From the NCBI GenBank assembly GCA_023898765.1, contig CP060238.1, positions 744,001 through 808,000 on the forward strand: a DNA stretch of 64,000 bases. The letters are read 5' to 3'. The position numbers were made by a program, and so were the translations under genes. Of this stretch, positions 50,356 to 59,060 are shown in pieces. This DNA comes from Rhodospirillales bacterium. Its GTDB lineage: Bacteria > Pseudomonadota > Alphaproteobacteria > Micavibrionales > Micavibrionaceae. How positions within the stretch are numbered: the stretch's first letter is position 1; each line of letters starts with the position of its first letter. The notes beneath the pieces are model-generated. The model searched no databases. It was not told where the DNA came from and was given only the letters and a program-made list of their open reading frames with translations.

Positions 50356-50883
50356 TTAGACGGCCGGCGCGTCCGTTTCGAACATGATACAGCTGTCCGT
50401 GCGCCAGAGACCGTTTTCATCCTGTATCAGCCTGAAAACGCCTTTCGTCGGGATTCCGTTTGCGCCGACAAACTGCATTTTTTGAAAAATGGCATCTCCC
50501 ACCCGGCTCCTGTCCAGAAAACTATAAGAGAGATGGTCGGAGAGCGGCCCGCAAGTGTTTTTCATCACACGAAAGAACTGTTTTGGCGTCTTATACTTCG
50601 TGCGCGCCTTGTCCGATGCGTAGGAATAGGCCGCCTCAATATCGTGTTTGCGGAAGGCTTTCAATTCCGCCTTGAGCGTGTCCCTGATCCGGTCTGCGGC
50701 GGGATCCGCCATGGCGGCCTTCGGCGCTTCAAGCATGATTTCCATGCTTTGCGTCTTTTCTTCGGTTTCCGGTGCGGATTTCGCCGCGCCGGCCTGCGTC
50801 GAAGCGTTCATGCAAAGCAAAAGAGCCAGTGCGGCCATAAAGACAGCCTGTGTCTTAACGTTTTTATTTCCGACAAGAGTCAT
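50356..50883 (-). CDS. DUF4864 secreted protein
   Basis: A 175-residue exported protein. The second ATG (50883) gives a proper signal peptide, MTLVGNKNVKTQAVFMAALALLLCMNAS; an ATG at 50910 would add nine residues. Residues about 65-170 match the DUF4864 pattern: IRDTLKAELKAFRKHDIEAAYSYAS, FFRVMKNTCGPL and FRLIQDENGLWRTDSCIM. The fold is probably of the NTF2/SnoaL kind; the function is unknown. It is divergent from the DUF1223 gene. Confidence 0.75.
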   Translation of the reverse strand: MTLVGNKNVKTQAVFMAALALLLCMNASTQAGAAKSAPETEEKTQSMEIMLEAPKAAMADPAADRIRDTLKAELKAFRKHDIEAAYSYASDKARTKYKTPKQFFRVMKNTCGPLSDHLSYSFLDRSRVGDAIFQKMQFVGANGIPTKGVFRLIQDENGLWRTDSCIMFETDAPAV

Positions 50884-50957
50884 GACAATGCCCTCAAAAC
50901 CACGTAACATCCCCTTTTTTGACGCGCGTGATCTCTCCTTAAAAAGAATGAAAATCC

Positions 50958-51731
50958 ATGCCAGACTATTATAACCGACTGAAACTTAAGACACTCTTAA
51001 CCGGATTGCTTCTTTGCCTGCTTTGTGCCGGAGATGCGCAGGCCCAGACCCGTTTGCAAGAGAGCGGGAAAAGCAGGATTTCCGCAGGGCTTCCGGCGCC
51101 CGTCGTGGTCGAGTTGTTTTCTTCCCAGGCCTGCACATTTTGTCCGCCCGCCGACCGTTTCATGGGAAGTCTGGCCAAACAAACCGGCCTGATCGCCCTG
51201 TCCTGCCATGTCGATTACTTTGATGTGAAGGACGGATCCCTTTCCAGGGAATTTTGCACCAAGCGGCAGACGGATTACCTGAAAATTCTGGACGTGCCGA
51301 CGCATTATACGCCGCAAATGGTGGTCAACGGCCATATGGATGTGATCGGCTATGAAAGCGACAAAGTGCGCGCCGCCATCCTGAAAGCGCGCGCGGAAAA
51401 AATAGGGACCGTCAAAATTCTGGCGGGCGCAGACGGGGCTTACCGGTTCTCTTTACCGGAAAAGGATCTGGAAGGCCGGGACATACGTTTGTGGCAGGCG
51501 GTTTTCGACAAGCCGCATGAAATGACGATTACGGAAGGCGGCAATCTGGGCAAAAAGATGCGTTACTATAATGTCATCAGCCGCCTGAAGGATATCGGTC
51601 CCTGGACGGGCGCCGCCCTGACCCGGTCTGTTTACCCTTCTTTCCGGGAAGAAAATGCCGGGATGGCGATTTTTGCGCAGGACAGAAAAAACGGCCGGAT
51701 CATTGCCGCCGGCGCGGTTTATACGCAGTAG
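50958..51731 (+). CDS. DUF1223 thioredoxin-like secreted protein
   Basis: A 257-residue protein with an N-terminal hydrophobic export segment (LKTLLTGLLLCLLCAGDAQA). VVVELFSSQACTFCPPADRFMGSL carries a CxxC in a thioredoxin-like fold, and HVDYFDVKDGSLSREFCTKRQ with TPQMVVNGHMDVIG completes the DUF1223 signature. Members are common in alphaproteobacteria; a periplasmic redox role is likely but not established. Its stop is two bases from the end of the convergent alr gene. Confidence 0.85.
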   Translation: MPDYYNRLKLKTLLTGLLLCLLCAGDAQAQTRLQESGKSRISAGLPAPVVVELFSSQACTFCPPADRFMGSLAKQTGLIALSCHVDYFDVKDGSLSREFCTKRQTDYLKILDVPTHYTPQMVVNGHMDVIGYESDKVRAAILKARAEKIGTVKILAGADGAYRFSLPEKDLEGRDIRLWQAVFDKPHEMTITEGGNLGKKMRYYNVISRLKDIGPWTGAALTRSVYPSFREENAGMAIFAQDRKNGRIIAAGAVYTQ

Positions 51732-51732
51732 G

Positions 51733-52812
51733 TCAGCCTGTATAGTCCCGCTTGTAGCGCGGGCCCAGAGAGGTCAGGATTTCATAGCCGATGGTGCCGG
51801 CGCGGGCGGCCAGATCATCCACGGTTTGATGCGGGCCAAGAATTTCGATCCAGTCCCCGGGCTGTGGCTTGATGTCCAGATGCCCGATCTCAATACTCAC
51901 CAGATCCATGGACACCCGCCCGAGGACAGGGCAGGCTTTCCCTTTCCAGTAAAGCTGTGCTTTGCCGCTGGCGCTGCGCAGGAAGCCGTCTGCATAGCCC
52001 AGCGCAAGGGTGGCGGTCATTGTGTCTTTTTCGAAAACATGGGTGGCGCTGTAACCGACGGACTCTCCTTTCCGGACGTTGCGGGTTTGCAGGACGCGCG
52101 CTTCCAGCCGGACCACGGGCCGGACAGGATTGTTCGTTTCCGGCGTCGGGTTCCCGCCATAGAGCGCGTAGCCGGGCCGCAGGAGGTCGTAATGCCAGCT
52201 TTCGTTTCGGAACAGGCCGGAGGAGTTGGACAGGGATTTTTGCGCCTTGGGAAAATGCCGGGCGATTTCGGCAAAGCGGGCGGCCTGCTGCCCGTTTAAA
52301 GGATGGTCTTTTTCATCCGCGCAGGCAAAGTGACTCATCACAAGCCGGACATCCAGCCCCTCCAGCATGCTTGAATCTTCCAGAAGCGCGCGCGTTTCAT
52401 CATCGCCAAGGCCCAGACGGTTCATGCCGGTATCGAAATGGATGGTTGCGGGAAGCTTTTTTTCCTTTTGGCGCGCCAGATTTTTCCAGCGCTCGATGTC
52501 GCCTGGAGAATTCAGGACAGGCTGGATGTTTTGAGAAAGATATTCTGCCTCGCTTCCATGAAACAACCCGCCCAGAACGAAAACGGAAATGCCGGAGTCT
52601 ATCCGCCGGATTTGAAGCGCTTCATCCGGCGTGGCCACAAAGAATTTTTTACAGCCCTCTTTTTTCAGCCGTTCAAAAACAGGGGCCAGACCGACGCCGT
52701 AGGCATCGGCTTTGACAATGCCGGCCACTTCGGCGGATGCCCGCGCGCAAAAGAGCACATAGTTGGAGGCCAGAGCCGCCAGATCAATCGTGAGCCGTGC
52801 GCTATCAGCCAT
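51733..52812 (-). CDS. alr: alanine racemase
   Basis: A 359-residue fold-type III PLP enzyme. Lys34 in GIVKADAYGVG binds PLP. HFDTGMNRLGL and VMSHFACADE are barrel segments, and the second catalytic base, Tyr, is in SVGYSATHVFEKD at the start of the C-terminal domain. VSMDLVSIEI and the GxxIEILG end complete it. It makes D-Ala for peptidoglycan. Its start overlaps the 3' end of dnaB by eight bases, a common alphaproteobacterial order. Confidence 0.95.
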   Translation of the reverse strand: MADSARLTIDLAALASNYVLFCARASAEVAGIVKADAYGVGLAPVFERLKKEGCKKFFVATPDEALQIRRIDSGISVFVLGGLFHGSEAEYLSQNIQPVLNSPGDIERWKNLARQKEKKLPATIHFDTGMNRLGLGDDETRALLEDSSMLEGLDVRLVMSHFACADEKDHPLNGQQAARFAEIARHFPKAQKSLSNSSGLFRNESWHYDLLRPGYALYGGNPTPETNNPVRPVVRLEARVLQTRNVRKGESVGYSATHVFEKDTMTATLALGYADGFLRSASGKAQLYWKGKACPVLGRVSMDLVSIEIGHLDIKPQPGDWIEILGPHQTVDDLAARAGTIGYEILTSLGPRYKRDYTG

Positions 52813-54289
52813 GATGCTGTGTATCCAGATCCCCGAAACGGGTAAGATTGGGTTCGAAGAAGAGTTTGACGATGCCGATGGGGCCGTGGCGCTGCTTGGC
52901 GATAATCACCTCGGCGATATTTGCCGTGTCGCCCAGATCCTGTTGCCACTGGGCGTAACGGTCATTGAATTTGACCTCGTCCTCCCCGCTTTTGCGCATG
53001 GGCTCTTCGCGGGAGAGATAATATTCCTGCCGGAAAATAAACATCACCACGTCGGAATCCTGTTCGATAGAGCCGGACTCCCGCAGGTCGGACAGCATGG
53101 GGCGCTTGTCTTCCCGTTGTTCCACAGCCCGCGAAAGCTGGGACAGGGCCAGAACCGGGATTTGCAGTTCTTTCGCAATCGCTTTCAGTCCCCGCGTAAT
53201 TTCGGAGATTTCCAGCACGCGGTTGCTTTCCGACTGGCGCGAGCCGGAGCCGCGCAGGAGCTGAAGATAGTCAATAATCAAAAGCCCGAGGCCGTGCTGG
53301 CGTTTCAAACGCCGCGCCCGCGTGCGCAATGCGCCGATCGTTAAAGCCGGCGTGTCGTCAATATAAAGCGGAATCTGGCTGAGCTTCTGGCTGGCTTCGA
53401 CAAAACGGCGGAAATCGCTTTCCTGTATATTCCCTTTTCGGATGGCGTCGCCGGAAATGCCCGACTGGTCCGCGAGTATCCGCGTGGCAAGCTGGTCCGA
53501 GGACATCTCCAGAGAGAAAAACCCGACGATGGCGCCCTCCTTTCCGCCGCTTTCCGCGTAAGCCCTGGCCGCGTTAAAGCCGATATTGACCGCGAGAGAG
53601 GTTTTCCCCATGGACGGCCGCGCGGCCAAAATCAGAAGGTCGGAGTCGTGAAGCCCGCCGAGTTTCTGGTCGAGATCGTTCAGCCCCGTGGTCGTGCCGG
53701 TGACATGGGTGTCCGATTGATAGGCTTTTTCGGCAATTTCAATAGCGGTGAGAACGGAATCGCGCAACGTCGAAAAACCGTTTTGTATCTGCCCCGTTTC
53801 GGCGAGCTGGAAGAGTTTGTTTTCCGCCGATTCAATGACGCCGATGGCATCGCGGTCCACGGTTTGTTCGTGGGCGTCATTCACAACGTCCTGCCCCAGA
53901 AGGATGAGTTCCCGCCGCAAATACAGATCGTAAATCGTATCGGCATAGTCTTTGGCATTGTTCATCAGAGGCACTTCGCTTGCCAGCTCCGCCAGATATT
54001 TCGCGCCGCCGACATCGCTTAACCCTTCGTCTTTTTCAAAAAATCCCTTGAGGGTGACGGGGGAGGCGTTTTGCCCGCGATCCACGATTTTGAGGATGGC
54101 GTCGTAAATGCGCTGGTGGGGCGGCTGGTAAAAATGTTCCGTGCGCAGAAAGTCGCTGACCCGTTCAAGATGGCGGTTATCAATAAGAAGCATGCCGAGC
54201 AGGCCCTGTTCTGCTTCCAGATTATGGGGAAGAATCCGGTATTCCGGCTCTTCGTCATGATTGATTCTGAGTTCTTCGACGTTCGACAT
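52805..54289 (-). CDS. dnaB: replicative DNA helicase
   Basis: A 494-residue DnaB. The N-terminal helical domain begins with LPHNLEAEQGLLGMLLID and carries YQPPHQRIYDAI. The RecA-like motor has Walker A in ARPSMGKTSLAVNI, Walker B/H2 in GLLIIDYLQLL, and the H3/H4 region LSQLSRAVEQREDKRPMLSDLRESGSIEQDSDVV. It unwinds DNA at the fork. It lies between rplI and alr, behind a terminator. Confidence 0.97.
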   Translation of the reverse strand: MSNVEELRINHDEEPEYRILPHNLEAEQGLLGMLLIDNRHLERVSDFLRTEHFYQPPHQRIYDAILKIVDRGQNASPVTLKGFFEKDEGLSDVGGAKYLAELASEVPLMNNAKDYADTIYDLYLRRELILLGQDVVNDAHEQTVDRDAIGVIESAENKLFQLAETGQIQNGFSTLRDSVLTAIEIAEKAYQSDTHVTGTTTGLNDLDQKLGGLHDSDLLILAARPSMGKTSLAVNIGFNAARAYAESGGKEGAIVGFFSLEMSSDQLATRILADQSGISGDAIRKGNIQESDFRRFVEASQKLSQIPLYIDDTPALTIGALRTRARRLKRQHGLGLLIIDYLQLLRGSGSRQSESNRVLEISEITRGLKAIAKELQIPVLALSQLSRAVEQREDKRPMLSDLRESGSIEQDSDVVMFIFRQEYYLSREEPMRKSGEDEVKFNDRYAQWQQDLGDTANIAEVIIAKQRHGPIGIVKLFFEPNLTRFGDLDTQHHG

Positions 54290-54410
54290 GAGTTTTACCT
54301 GACAAAACTTTTCTATTTTCTATGTGTGATTCGGCAAAGGATATCAGACATTATAAAGGCCGCCTAGGTTCTACGGTCTGTGAATAACGGGGATAGCGGG
54401 GAGAAGGTAA

Positions 54411-54440
54411 AAAAACCCGCTTTGTTACAAGCGGGTTTTT
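54411..54440 (-). terminator. intrinsic terminator after rplI
   Basis: AAAAACCCGC (54411-54420) and GCGGGTTTTT (54431-54440) form a ten-base-pair stem with loop tttgttacaa, ending in T on either strand. It closes the rpsF-rpsR-rplI operon 24 bases past the rplI stop. Confidence 0.9.
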
Positions 54441-54463
54441 GAATTCTTTTTGTAAAGAAAAAC

Positions 54464-55222
54464 TTATTCGGCCTTGGCGTCTTCTGATTCAGACGCCTCC
54501 TCCGGCTGAGGAGCTTCTTCGGAATCTTCTTCGGCCCTGGCTTCGGCTTTTGCCGCTTTTTTGGCGGCTTTTTTCTGCGCCTTTTCGGCTTCAGCCGCTT
54601 CTTTGACAGCAGATTCCTCGGTTTTTTCCTTTTCCGCTTCCAGCGCGCTGTCCTCAAGCATTCTGGCTTTGGCTTCTTCTTCAGCCTTCGCCGCATTCTC
54701 AGCTTCGATTTCGGCCTGTTCGTCCGCAATCACGGCTTTACCGGTTTTGGCCTGTATCTTGGCTTCATCTTCGGAGCGGGCAATGTTGATGGTGATTTCG
54801 ACTTTGACTTCCGGGTGCAAAGCGATGTCGACAGGGAAAATGCCGATCGTTTTCAGGTTCTGGTTCAACGCCACCATGCCGCGGGTCAGTGTTTCCTTTG
54901 TTGCTTCATTGACGGCCTCGGCAATGTCGCGGGCGGCCACAGAGCCGTAAAGATGCCCTGTTTCCGAAGCCTGGCGGATAATCGAGACCGTGAGTTTGTC
55001 CAGCGCCTTGGCCCGTTTTTCGGCGTCTTTTTTGCGCTCGGCATTTGCTTTTTCAAGGGCGTCTTTTTGCGTCTCGAAATAAGCAATATTGTCCTTCGTG
55101 GCGCGAAGCGCCTTGCTTTGCGGCAGAAGGTAGTTGCGCGCATAGCCCGGCTTTACATTCACGACATCTCCCATCGCGCCGAGTTTTTCAATGCGCTCCA
55201 ATAAAATAACTTGTGTTGCCAT
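54464..55222 (-). CDS. rplI: 50S ribosomal protein L9 with long acidic/lysine tail
   Basis: A 252-residue L9. Residues 1-150 are the standard protein: MATQVILLERIEKLGAMGDVVNVKPGYARNYLLP, the long central helix, and the C-terminal RNA-binding domain ending VEITINIARS. About 100 further residues are a low-complexity helix of Ala, Glu and Lys (AENAAKAEEEAKARM; AEKAQKKAAKKAAKAEARAEE), ending very acidic. Family length is about 150, so the tail nearly doubles it. The tail is presumably solvent-exposed; its purpose is unknown. Confidence 0.95.
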   Translation of the reverse strand: MATQVILLERIEKLGAMGDVVNVKPGYARNYLLPQSKALRATKDNIAYFETQKDALEKANAERKKDAEKRAKALDKLTVSIIRQASETGHLYGSVAARDIAEAVNEATKETLTRGMVALNQNLKTIGIFPVDIALHPEVKVEITINIARSEDEAKIQAKTGKAVIADEQAEIEAENAAKAEEEAKARMLEDSALEAEKEKTEESAVKEAAEAEKAQKKAAKKAAKAEARAEEDSEEAPQPEEASESEDAKAE

Positions 55223-55257
55223 CGTTAAAAATCCTTTCTTCTTTTCTTCCTGCGGCC

Positions 55258-55575
55258 TTACAGGTCGCGTCTGCCGCCATAAGAACTGCCGCCGGGGCTG
55301 CCGTAACTGCTGCCGCTGCCTTCTCCATCCTGACGGACATAGGAAAGCAGGGCCATGTAACGGGCGCGTTTAATCGCCTGCGCCAGTTTGCGCTGTTTCT
55401 TTTGGGACACCGACGTGATGCGGCTCGGGACGATTTTCCCCCGTTCCGAAATGTAACGGCTGAGCGTTTTGATGTCTTTCCAGTCAATGGCCTGCGCTTT
55501 CGGGCCGGAAAAAGGGCATGATTTTTTACGTCTGAAAAACGGTTTTTTAACCGTGGGAGCATCTGCTGCGGACAT
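55258..55575 (-). CDS. rpsR: 30S ribosomal protein S18
   Basis: A 105-residue S18. KKSCPFSGPKAQAIDWKDIKTLSRYISERGKIVPSRITSV and QKKQRKLAQAIKRARYMALL are the family core. The C-terminus has an extra Gly/Ser/Tyr-rich tail (GSGSSYGSPGGSSYGG), giving some 20 residues more than usual. The start overlaps the rpsF stop by one base. Confidence 0.96.
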   Translation of the reverse strand: MSAADAPTVKKPFFRRKKSCPFSGPKAQAIDWKDIKTLSRYISERGKIVPSRITSVSQKKQRKLAQAIKRARYMALLSYVRQDGEGSGSSYGSPGGSSYGGRRDL

Positions 55576-55943
55576 TATGCGGCCTCCTGTTGCGTGTCTG
55601 TTTCATCTCTGTCTCTATCTTTTCCGCCGCCTAAAATGACGGAAGGGCCACTGGAGAGTTCGTCTTCACGAATGCTCATATAGCGCAGGACGTCTTCATT
55701 GAGACGCAAGGTCCGCTCCAGTTCGGCAACGGCCTGGGCCGGCGCATCGCTTTCGATCAGGACGTAGTGCCCTTTCCGGTTTTTCTTGATGCGGTAGGCG
55801 AGGGTCCGGAGTCCCCAATGTTCCGTTTTGTGGATTTTACCTTTTCCATCGGTGATGATTTTTTCGGCGGCGCTTGTCAGGTCCTTGACCTGCGCATCGC
55901 TTAAGTCCTGCCGTGCGATAAACACGGTTTCATAGTAAGGCAT
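55575..55943 (-). CDS. rpsF: 30S ribosomal protein S6
   Basis: A 122-residue S6 with the ferredoxin-like fold: MPYYETVFIARQDLSDAQV, HKTEHWGLRTLAYRIKKNRKGHYV and LERTLRLNEDVLRYMSIR. The tail after residue 95 is acidic and Gly/Asp-rich, with no glutamate run. It heads the rpsF-rpsR-rplI operon and is divergent from fabD, with one small gene between. Confidence 0.97.
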   Translation of the reverse strand: MPYYETVFIARQDLSDAQVKDLTSAAEKIITDGKGKIHKTEHWGLRTLAYRIKKNRKGHYVLIESDAPAQAVAELERTLRLNEDVLRYMSIREDELSSGPSVILGGGKDRDRDETDTQQEAA

Positions 55944-56066
55944 CTGTTATCTCCTCTTGAGTTTTAGCCGGCCATTTAGCCCTGGATTATGCCGGCGAGG
56001 TTCATATTGAGGCGCGTTATACCCCTACAAAGGCAACCGAATCAAGGAAAAACGACATCGCCAGAT

Positions 56067-56105
56067 AAAACCCGCTCCGGTCTTTTACGGCCGGAGCGGG
56101 CTTTC
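56067..56105 (-). terminator. intrinsic terminator between rpsF and the 56175 gene
   Basis: CCCGCTCCGGTC (from 56071) pairs with GGCCGGAGCGGG (ending 56100) across a short TTTTAC loop, with A/T runs on both sides. It probably ends the small gene read leftwards from 56477. Confidence 0.8.
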
Positions 56106-56174
56106 CCAGGAATAAGGATGAAAAAACTTTTACTTTCTACTTCAAACGACCTCAATGCACGCAACCCGGGAAAC

Positions 56175-56477
56175 CTACCTGGCGCAGCGTGCCTTGTTAT
56201 TGTTACTGCTCCTTTTCAGGCAATTCGCCATGAAGAGCGACCACGGCGTCTTGCAACTCCGGCTTGCTTCACGGTGTGAAGCCTTGCGCAGTATTTTACA
56301 AAGCTGTTCGTAGGTCAGCTCCGGATCGTCCAGGGCCGCCTGAAAGTCCGACAGAGACTGCGAACTGGCGTATTCGGCATAATCGGCGTTCAAAGGACTC
56401 GTTTCACAGCTAAGCATGTAGGCATAACCCGTTTCTTCGAGCACATGTCGTACAATCTTGTTTTCTCCAGAACTCAC
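56175..56477 (-). CDS. hypothetical protein with GTG start
   Basis: A 100-residue, hydrophilic protein. It begins with GTG at 56477, and the perfect AAGGAGG at 56487-56493, nine bases upstream, makes translation likely. The first 65 residues are acidic and helical (HVLEETGYAYMLSCETSP; SLSDFQAALDDPELTYEQLCKIL); the last third is basic with Ser/Asn. No family is recognised. A terminator follows about 70 bases after the stop. Confidence 0.6.
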   Translation of the reverse strand: MSSGENKIVRHVLEETGYAYMLSCETSPLNADYAEYASSQSLSDFQAALDDPELTYEQLCKILRKASHREASRSCKTPWSLFMANCLKRSSNNNKARCAR

Positions 56478-56815
56478 TATCAGCGCCTCCTTTCAGGGGG
56501 TATCCGTTTTACAAATGAGCCCTCTATCCTTCCGCATCTCTCCCACGTCACGAGCCACACCGAAAAAAAACGCCCGAAGCCGTGGCCGGAACTAAAACCA
56601 TAAGAAAACTGTTTTTGTTCCATTACTAACTATCCGTATGTTTCAAAGACTACCCTATTTTTGAAAGAAAATGTACTTTTTTCTGCGTTGCGGCGCATTA
56701 TTCCGAAAGAGCTTATATACTGCGGATTTTATCCTAAGAACTTGACGCATAAAGACTTTCCCCCCATTCTGGCGCACAGGTTTTATCCATATAACTTGTG
56801 CATCAGGTCAAAAAT
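56478..56815. other. gene-free stretch before fabD
   Basis: This 338-base region holds the Shine-Dalgarno of the leftward gene (56487-56493) and the leader of fabD. It is AT-rich from 56580 to 56760. A TTGACG at 56742-56747 and a TATAAC at 56790-56795 are not correctly spaced to each other, so no promoter is called. No RNA gene, repeat or open frame of substance was seen. Confidence 0.5.
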
Positions 56816-57772
56816 ATGAATCGTTCGTTTGTTTTTCCGGGTCAGGGGTCCCAGTTTGTCGGAATGGGAAAGGATCTGGCCGAATCATTTGGGGCCGCGA
56901 AAGAAACATTTCAGGAGGTCGATGACGCGCTGGGCCAGAATCTCTCCGCCCTGATGTTCGACGGGCCGGAAGAGGACCTGAACCTGACGGAAAATACGCA
57001 GGCGGCGCTGATGGCCGTGTCTATGGCGGTGGTCAATGTCCTGACCCGTGAAGGCGGGATTGAAATGGATAAGGCGGTGAAGTTTGTGGCCGGGCATTCT
57101 CTGGGAGAATATTCGGCCCTGACGGCGGCCGGGGCTCTGGAGCTTTCGCAAACGGCGAAATTGCTCAAGCTGCGCGGGCAGGCGATGCAGCGCGCGGTGC
57201 CGGTTGGCGCCGGCTCCATGGCGGCCATTCTCGGACTGGATTTGCCGGATGTGCAGACAATCGCGGAAAAAGCGTCGGCGCAGGCTGGGCCGGACCTCAT
57301 ATGCGAATCGGCCAATGACAATTCCGTGGGGCAGGTCGTGGTGTCGGGCCACGCAGCCGCCGTGCAGGTCGCCGTGGATATGGCCTCCGAAGCGGGAGCC
57401 AAACGCGCGGTGATTTTGCCGGTGAGCGCGCCGTTTCACTGCGCCCTGATGGGCCCGGCGGCCAGGGAAATGGAAGAGGCGCTGGCGGGGGCGGAGATTA
57501 AAAGCCCCTGCGTGCCTGTCGTAGCCAATGTCGTTGCCCGGGGGGTTACGGACCCGGAAGACATCCGCCGCTTGCTGGTGGAGCAAATCACGGGCATGGT
57601 GCGCTGGCGCGAGTCGGTGATCTGGATGAAAGATCAGGGCGTGACCGAAATGATCGAACTGGGCGCAGGAAAAGTTCTCTCGGGTCTCGCCCGCCGGATT
57701 GACAAGGACATCGAAACATCTTCTGTTGGAACGCCGGAACAGGTGAAAGAGCTTATTAAGAAACTTAAGTGA
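56816..57772 (+). CDS. fabD: malonyl-CoA-ACP transacylase
   Basis: A 318-residue FabD. GQGSQFVGMGKDLAE is the N-terminal oxyanion motif, the nucleophile Ser is in VAGHSLGEYSALTAAG, and the catalytic His is in VSAPFHCALMGPA. The C-terminal region is VTEMIELGAGKVLSGL. It loads malonate onto ACP. The ATG at 56816 matches the family start; a GTG at 56798 would add six residues. It heads the fatty-acid synthesis cluster. Confidence 0.96.
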   Translation: MNRSFVFPGQGSQFVGMGKDLAESFGAAKETFQEVDDALGQNLSALMFDGPEEDLNLTENTQAALMAVSMAVVNVLTREGGIEMDKAVKFVAGHSLGEYSALTAAGALELSQTAKLLKLRGQAMQRAVPVGAGSMAAILGLDLPDVQTIAEKASAQAGPDLICESANDNSVGQVVVSGHAAAVQVAVDMASEAGAKRAVILPVSAPFHCALMGPAAREMEEALAGAEIKSPCVPVVANVVARGVTDPEDIRRLLVEQITGMVRWRESVIWMKDQGVTEMIELGAGKVLSGLARRIDKDIETSSVGTPEQVKELIKKLK

Positions 57773-57812
57773 TTTTTTTAAAAGCAAAGGGCGCAAAGTT
57801 GTGCAAAGAGGC

Positions 57813-58235
57813 ATGAGCGAAGAACAAAATATTATTGAAGCGGACAGGGATGAAGAATTCAGGACGCTTGTTTTATCTCGCCTGACTGAAAATAATCTGG
57901 GGCAGGAACTCTACCGTCCTCCGGAAAAATTTGATTTAAAAGTAACGCAGGGCGATGAGATTATTGCCGGGCTTTGTGCGAAATGCCGGGGGAGGTGGTT
58001 GTACGTTGAACTCTTGTGGGTAGACGAAAACAACAGAAATAAAGGGCTGGGAACGAAACTTCTGGATAGGGCCCTGCAAAAAGGCCGGGAAAACGGGTGT
58101 CACAGCGCCTTTGTGGATACGTATGAATGGGAAGCACCGGAATTTTATAAAAAACATGGATTTGAAGTTACTCAGGTTTTGAATAATATTTTCGGCGAGT
58201 TTTCCCGTTATCATTTAAGCAAAAAATTGACATAG
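57813..58235 (+). CDS. GNAT N-acetyltransferase within the fab cluster
   Basis: A 140-residue GNAT-fold protein. LYVELLWVDENNRNKGLGTKLLDRAL holds the acetyl-CoA loop (R-N-K-G-L-G), and DTYEWEAPEFYKKHGFEVTQ is the typical C-terminal part. Related proteins of this size acetylate small amines. It stands between fabD and fabG, which normally are adjacent, with gaps of about 40 and 35 bases, so it is likely co-transcribed with them. Confidence 0.8.
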   Translation: MSEEQNIIEADRDEEFRTLVLSRLTENNLGQELYRPPEKFDLKVTQGDEIIAGLCAKCRGRWLYVELLWVDENNRNKGLGTKLLDRALQKGRENGCHSAFVDTYEWEAPEFYKKHGFEVTQVLNNIFGEFSRYHLSKKLT

Positions 58236-58270
58236 AAATTTTGCGTTTAAAAAACAAAAGAGGAAAATAA

Positions 58271-59008
58271 ATGTTCGATTTAACGGGAAAGACAGCATTA
58301 ATCACGGGCGCGACAGGCGGGATCGGCGGCAGCATTGCCGCAGCGCTGCATGCGCAGGGCGCAACCGTCGGCATCACGGGCCGGAACAGGGACAAGCTCG
58401 ATTTGCTGGCGGGGCAATTGAAGGAACGCGTTTATGTTTTCGCCGCGGATTTGTCGGACACGGATGCGATTTCCGCGCTGGTCAAAGAGGCTGAAGAGGC
58501 CATGGGGCAGATCGACATTCTCGTGAATAACGCGGGCCTGACCCGCGACAACCTTTCCATGCGGATGAAAGACGAGGAATGGCAGGAGGTTCTGGATGTA
58601 AACCTGACCGCGCCCTTCAAGCTGGCCCGCAGCGTTCAGCGCGGCATGATGAAGCGCCGCTTTGGCCGTATCATCAATATTTCCTCCGTTGTCGGGACGA
58701 CCGGGAATCCGGGCCAGTGCAATTACGTGGCCTCCAAAGCGGGCATGAGCGGCTGGACCAAATCCATGGGCATGGAGATTGCTTCCCGCGGCATTACGGT
58801 GAACTGCATCGCGCCGGGCTTTATTTCTACGGCCATGACCGAGGCGCTCACGCCCGATCAAAAAGAAAAAATCAATGCCACGATTCCGATGGGCCGCATG
58901 GGGTCTGCGGACGATATTGCGGCGGCGGCGGTGTATCTGGCCAGTGAGGAAGCCGCCTATGTCACCGGCGCCACGATTCACGTCAATGGCGGCATGGCGA
59001 TGGTGTAG
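58271..59008 (+). CDS. fabG: 3-oxoacyl-ACP reductase
   Basis: A 245-residue short-chain dehydrogenase. The NADPH loop is TGATGGIGGSIAAAL; NNAG follows in ILVNNAGLTRDN. The catalytic Ser, Tyr and Lys are in INISSVVG and NYVASKAGMSGW; the AITVNCIAPG-type strand is RGITVNCIAPGFI. It reduces beta-ketoacyl-ACP during chain elongation. GAGGAAAA precedes the ATG. Confidence 0.95.
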   Translation: MFDLTGKTALITGATGGIGGSIAAALHAQGATVGITGRNRDKLDLLAGQLKERVYVFAADLSDTDAISALVKEAEEAMGQIDILVNNAGLTRDNLSMRMKDEEWQEVLDVNLTAPFKLARSVQRGMMKRRFGRIINISSVVGTTGNPGQCNYVASKAGMSGWTKSMGMEIASRGITVNCIAPGFISTAMTEALTPDQKEKINATIPMGRMGSADDIAAAAVYLASEEAAYVTGATIHVNGGMAMV

Positions 59009-59017
59009 GTTTTGCCT

Positions 59018-59045
59018 GTCATCCCTCGACTTCGCTCGGGATGAC
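59018..59045. repeat. REP-like palindrome after fabG
   Basis: GTCATCCC (59018-59025) and GGGATGAC (59038-59045) form a perfect eight-base-pair stem over TCGACTTCGCTC. It resembles the palindrome at 33957-34024 and may be a dispersed repeat or an mRNA 3' hairpin. Confidence 0.6.
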
Positions 59046-59060
59046 GTATAAGAAATTTTC

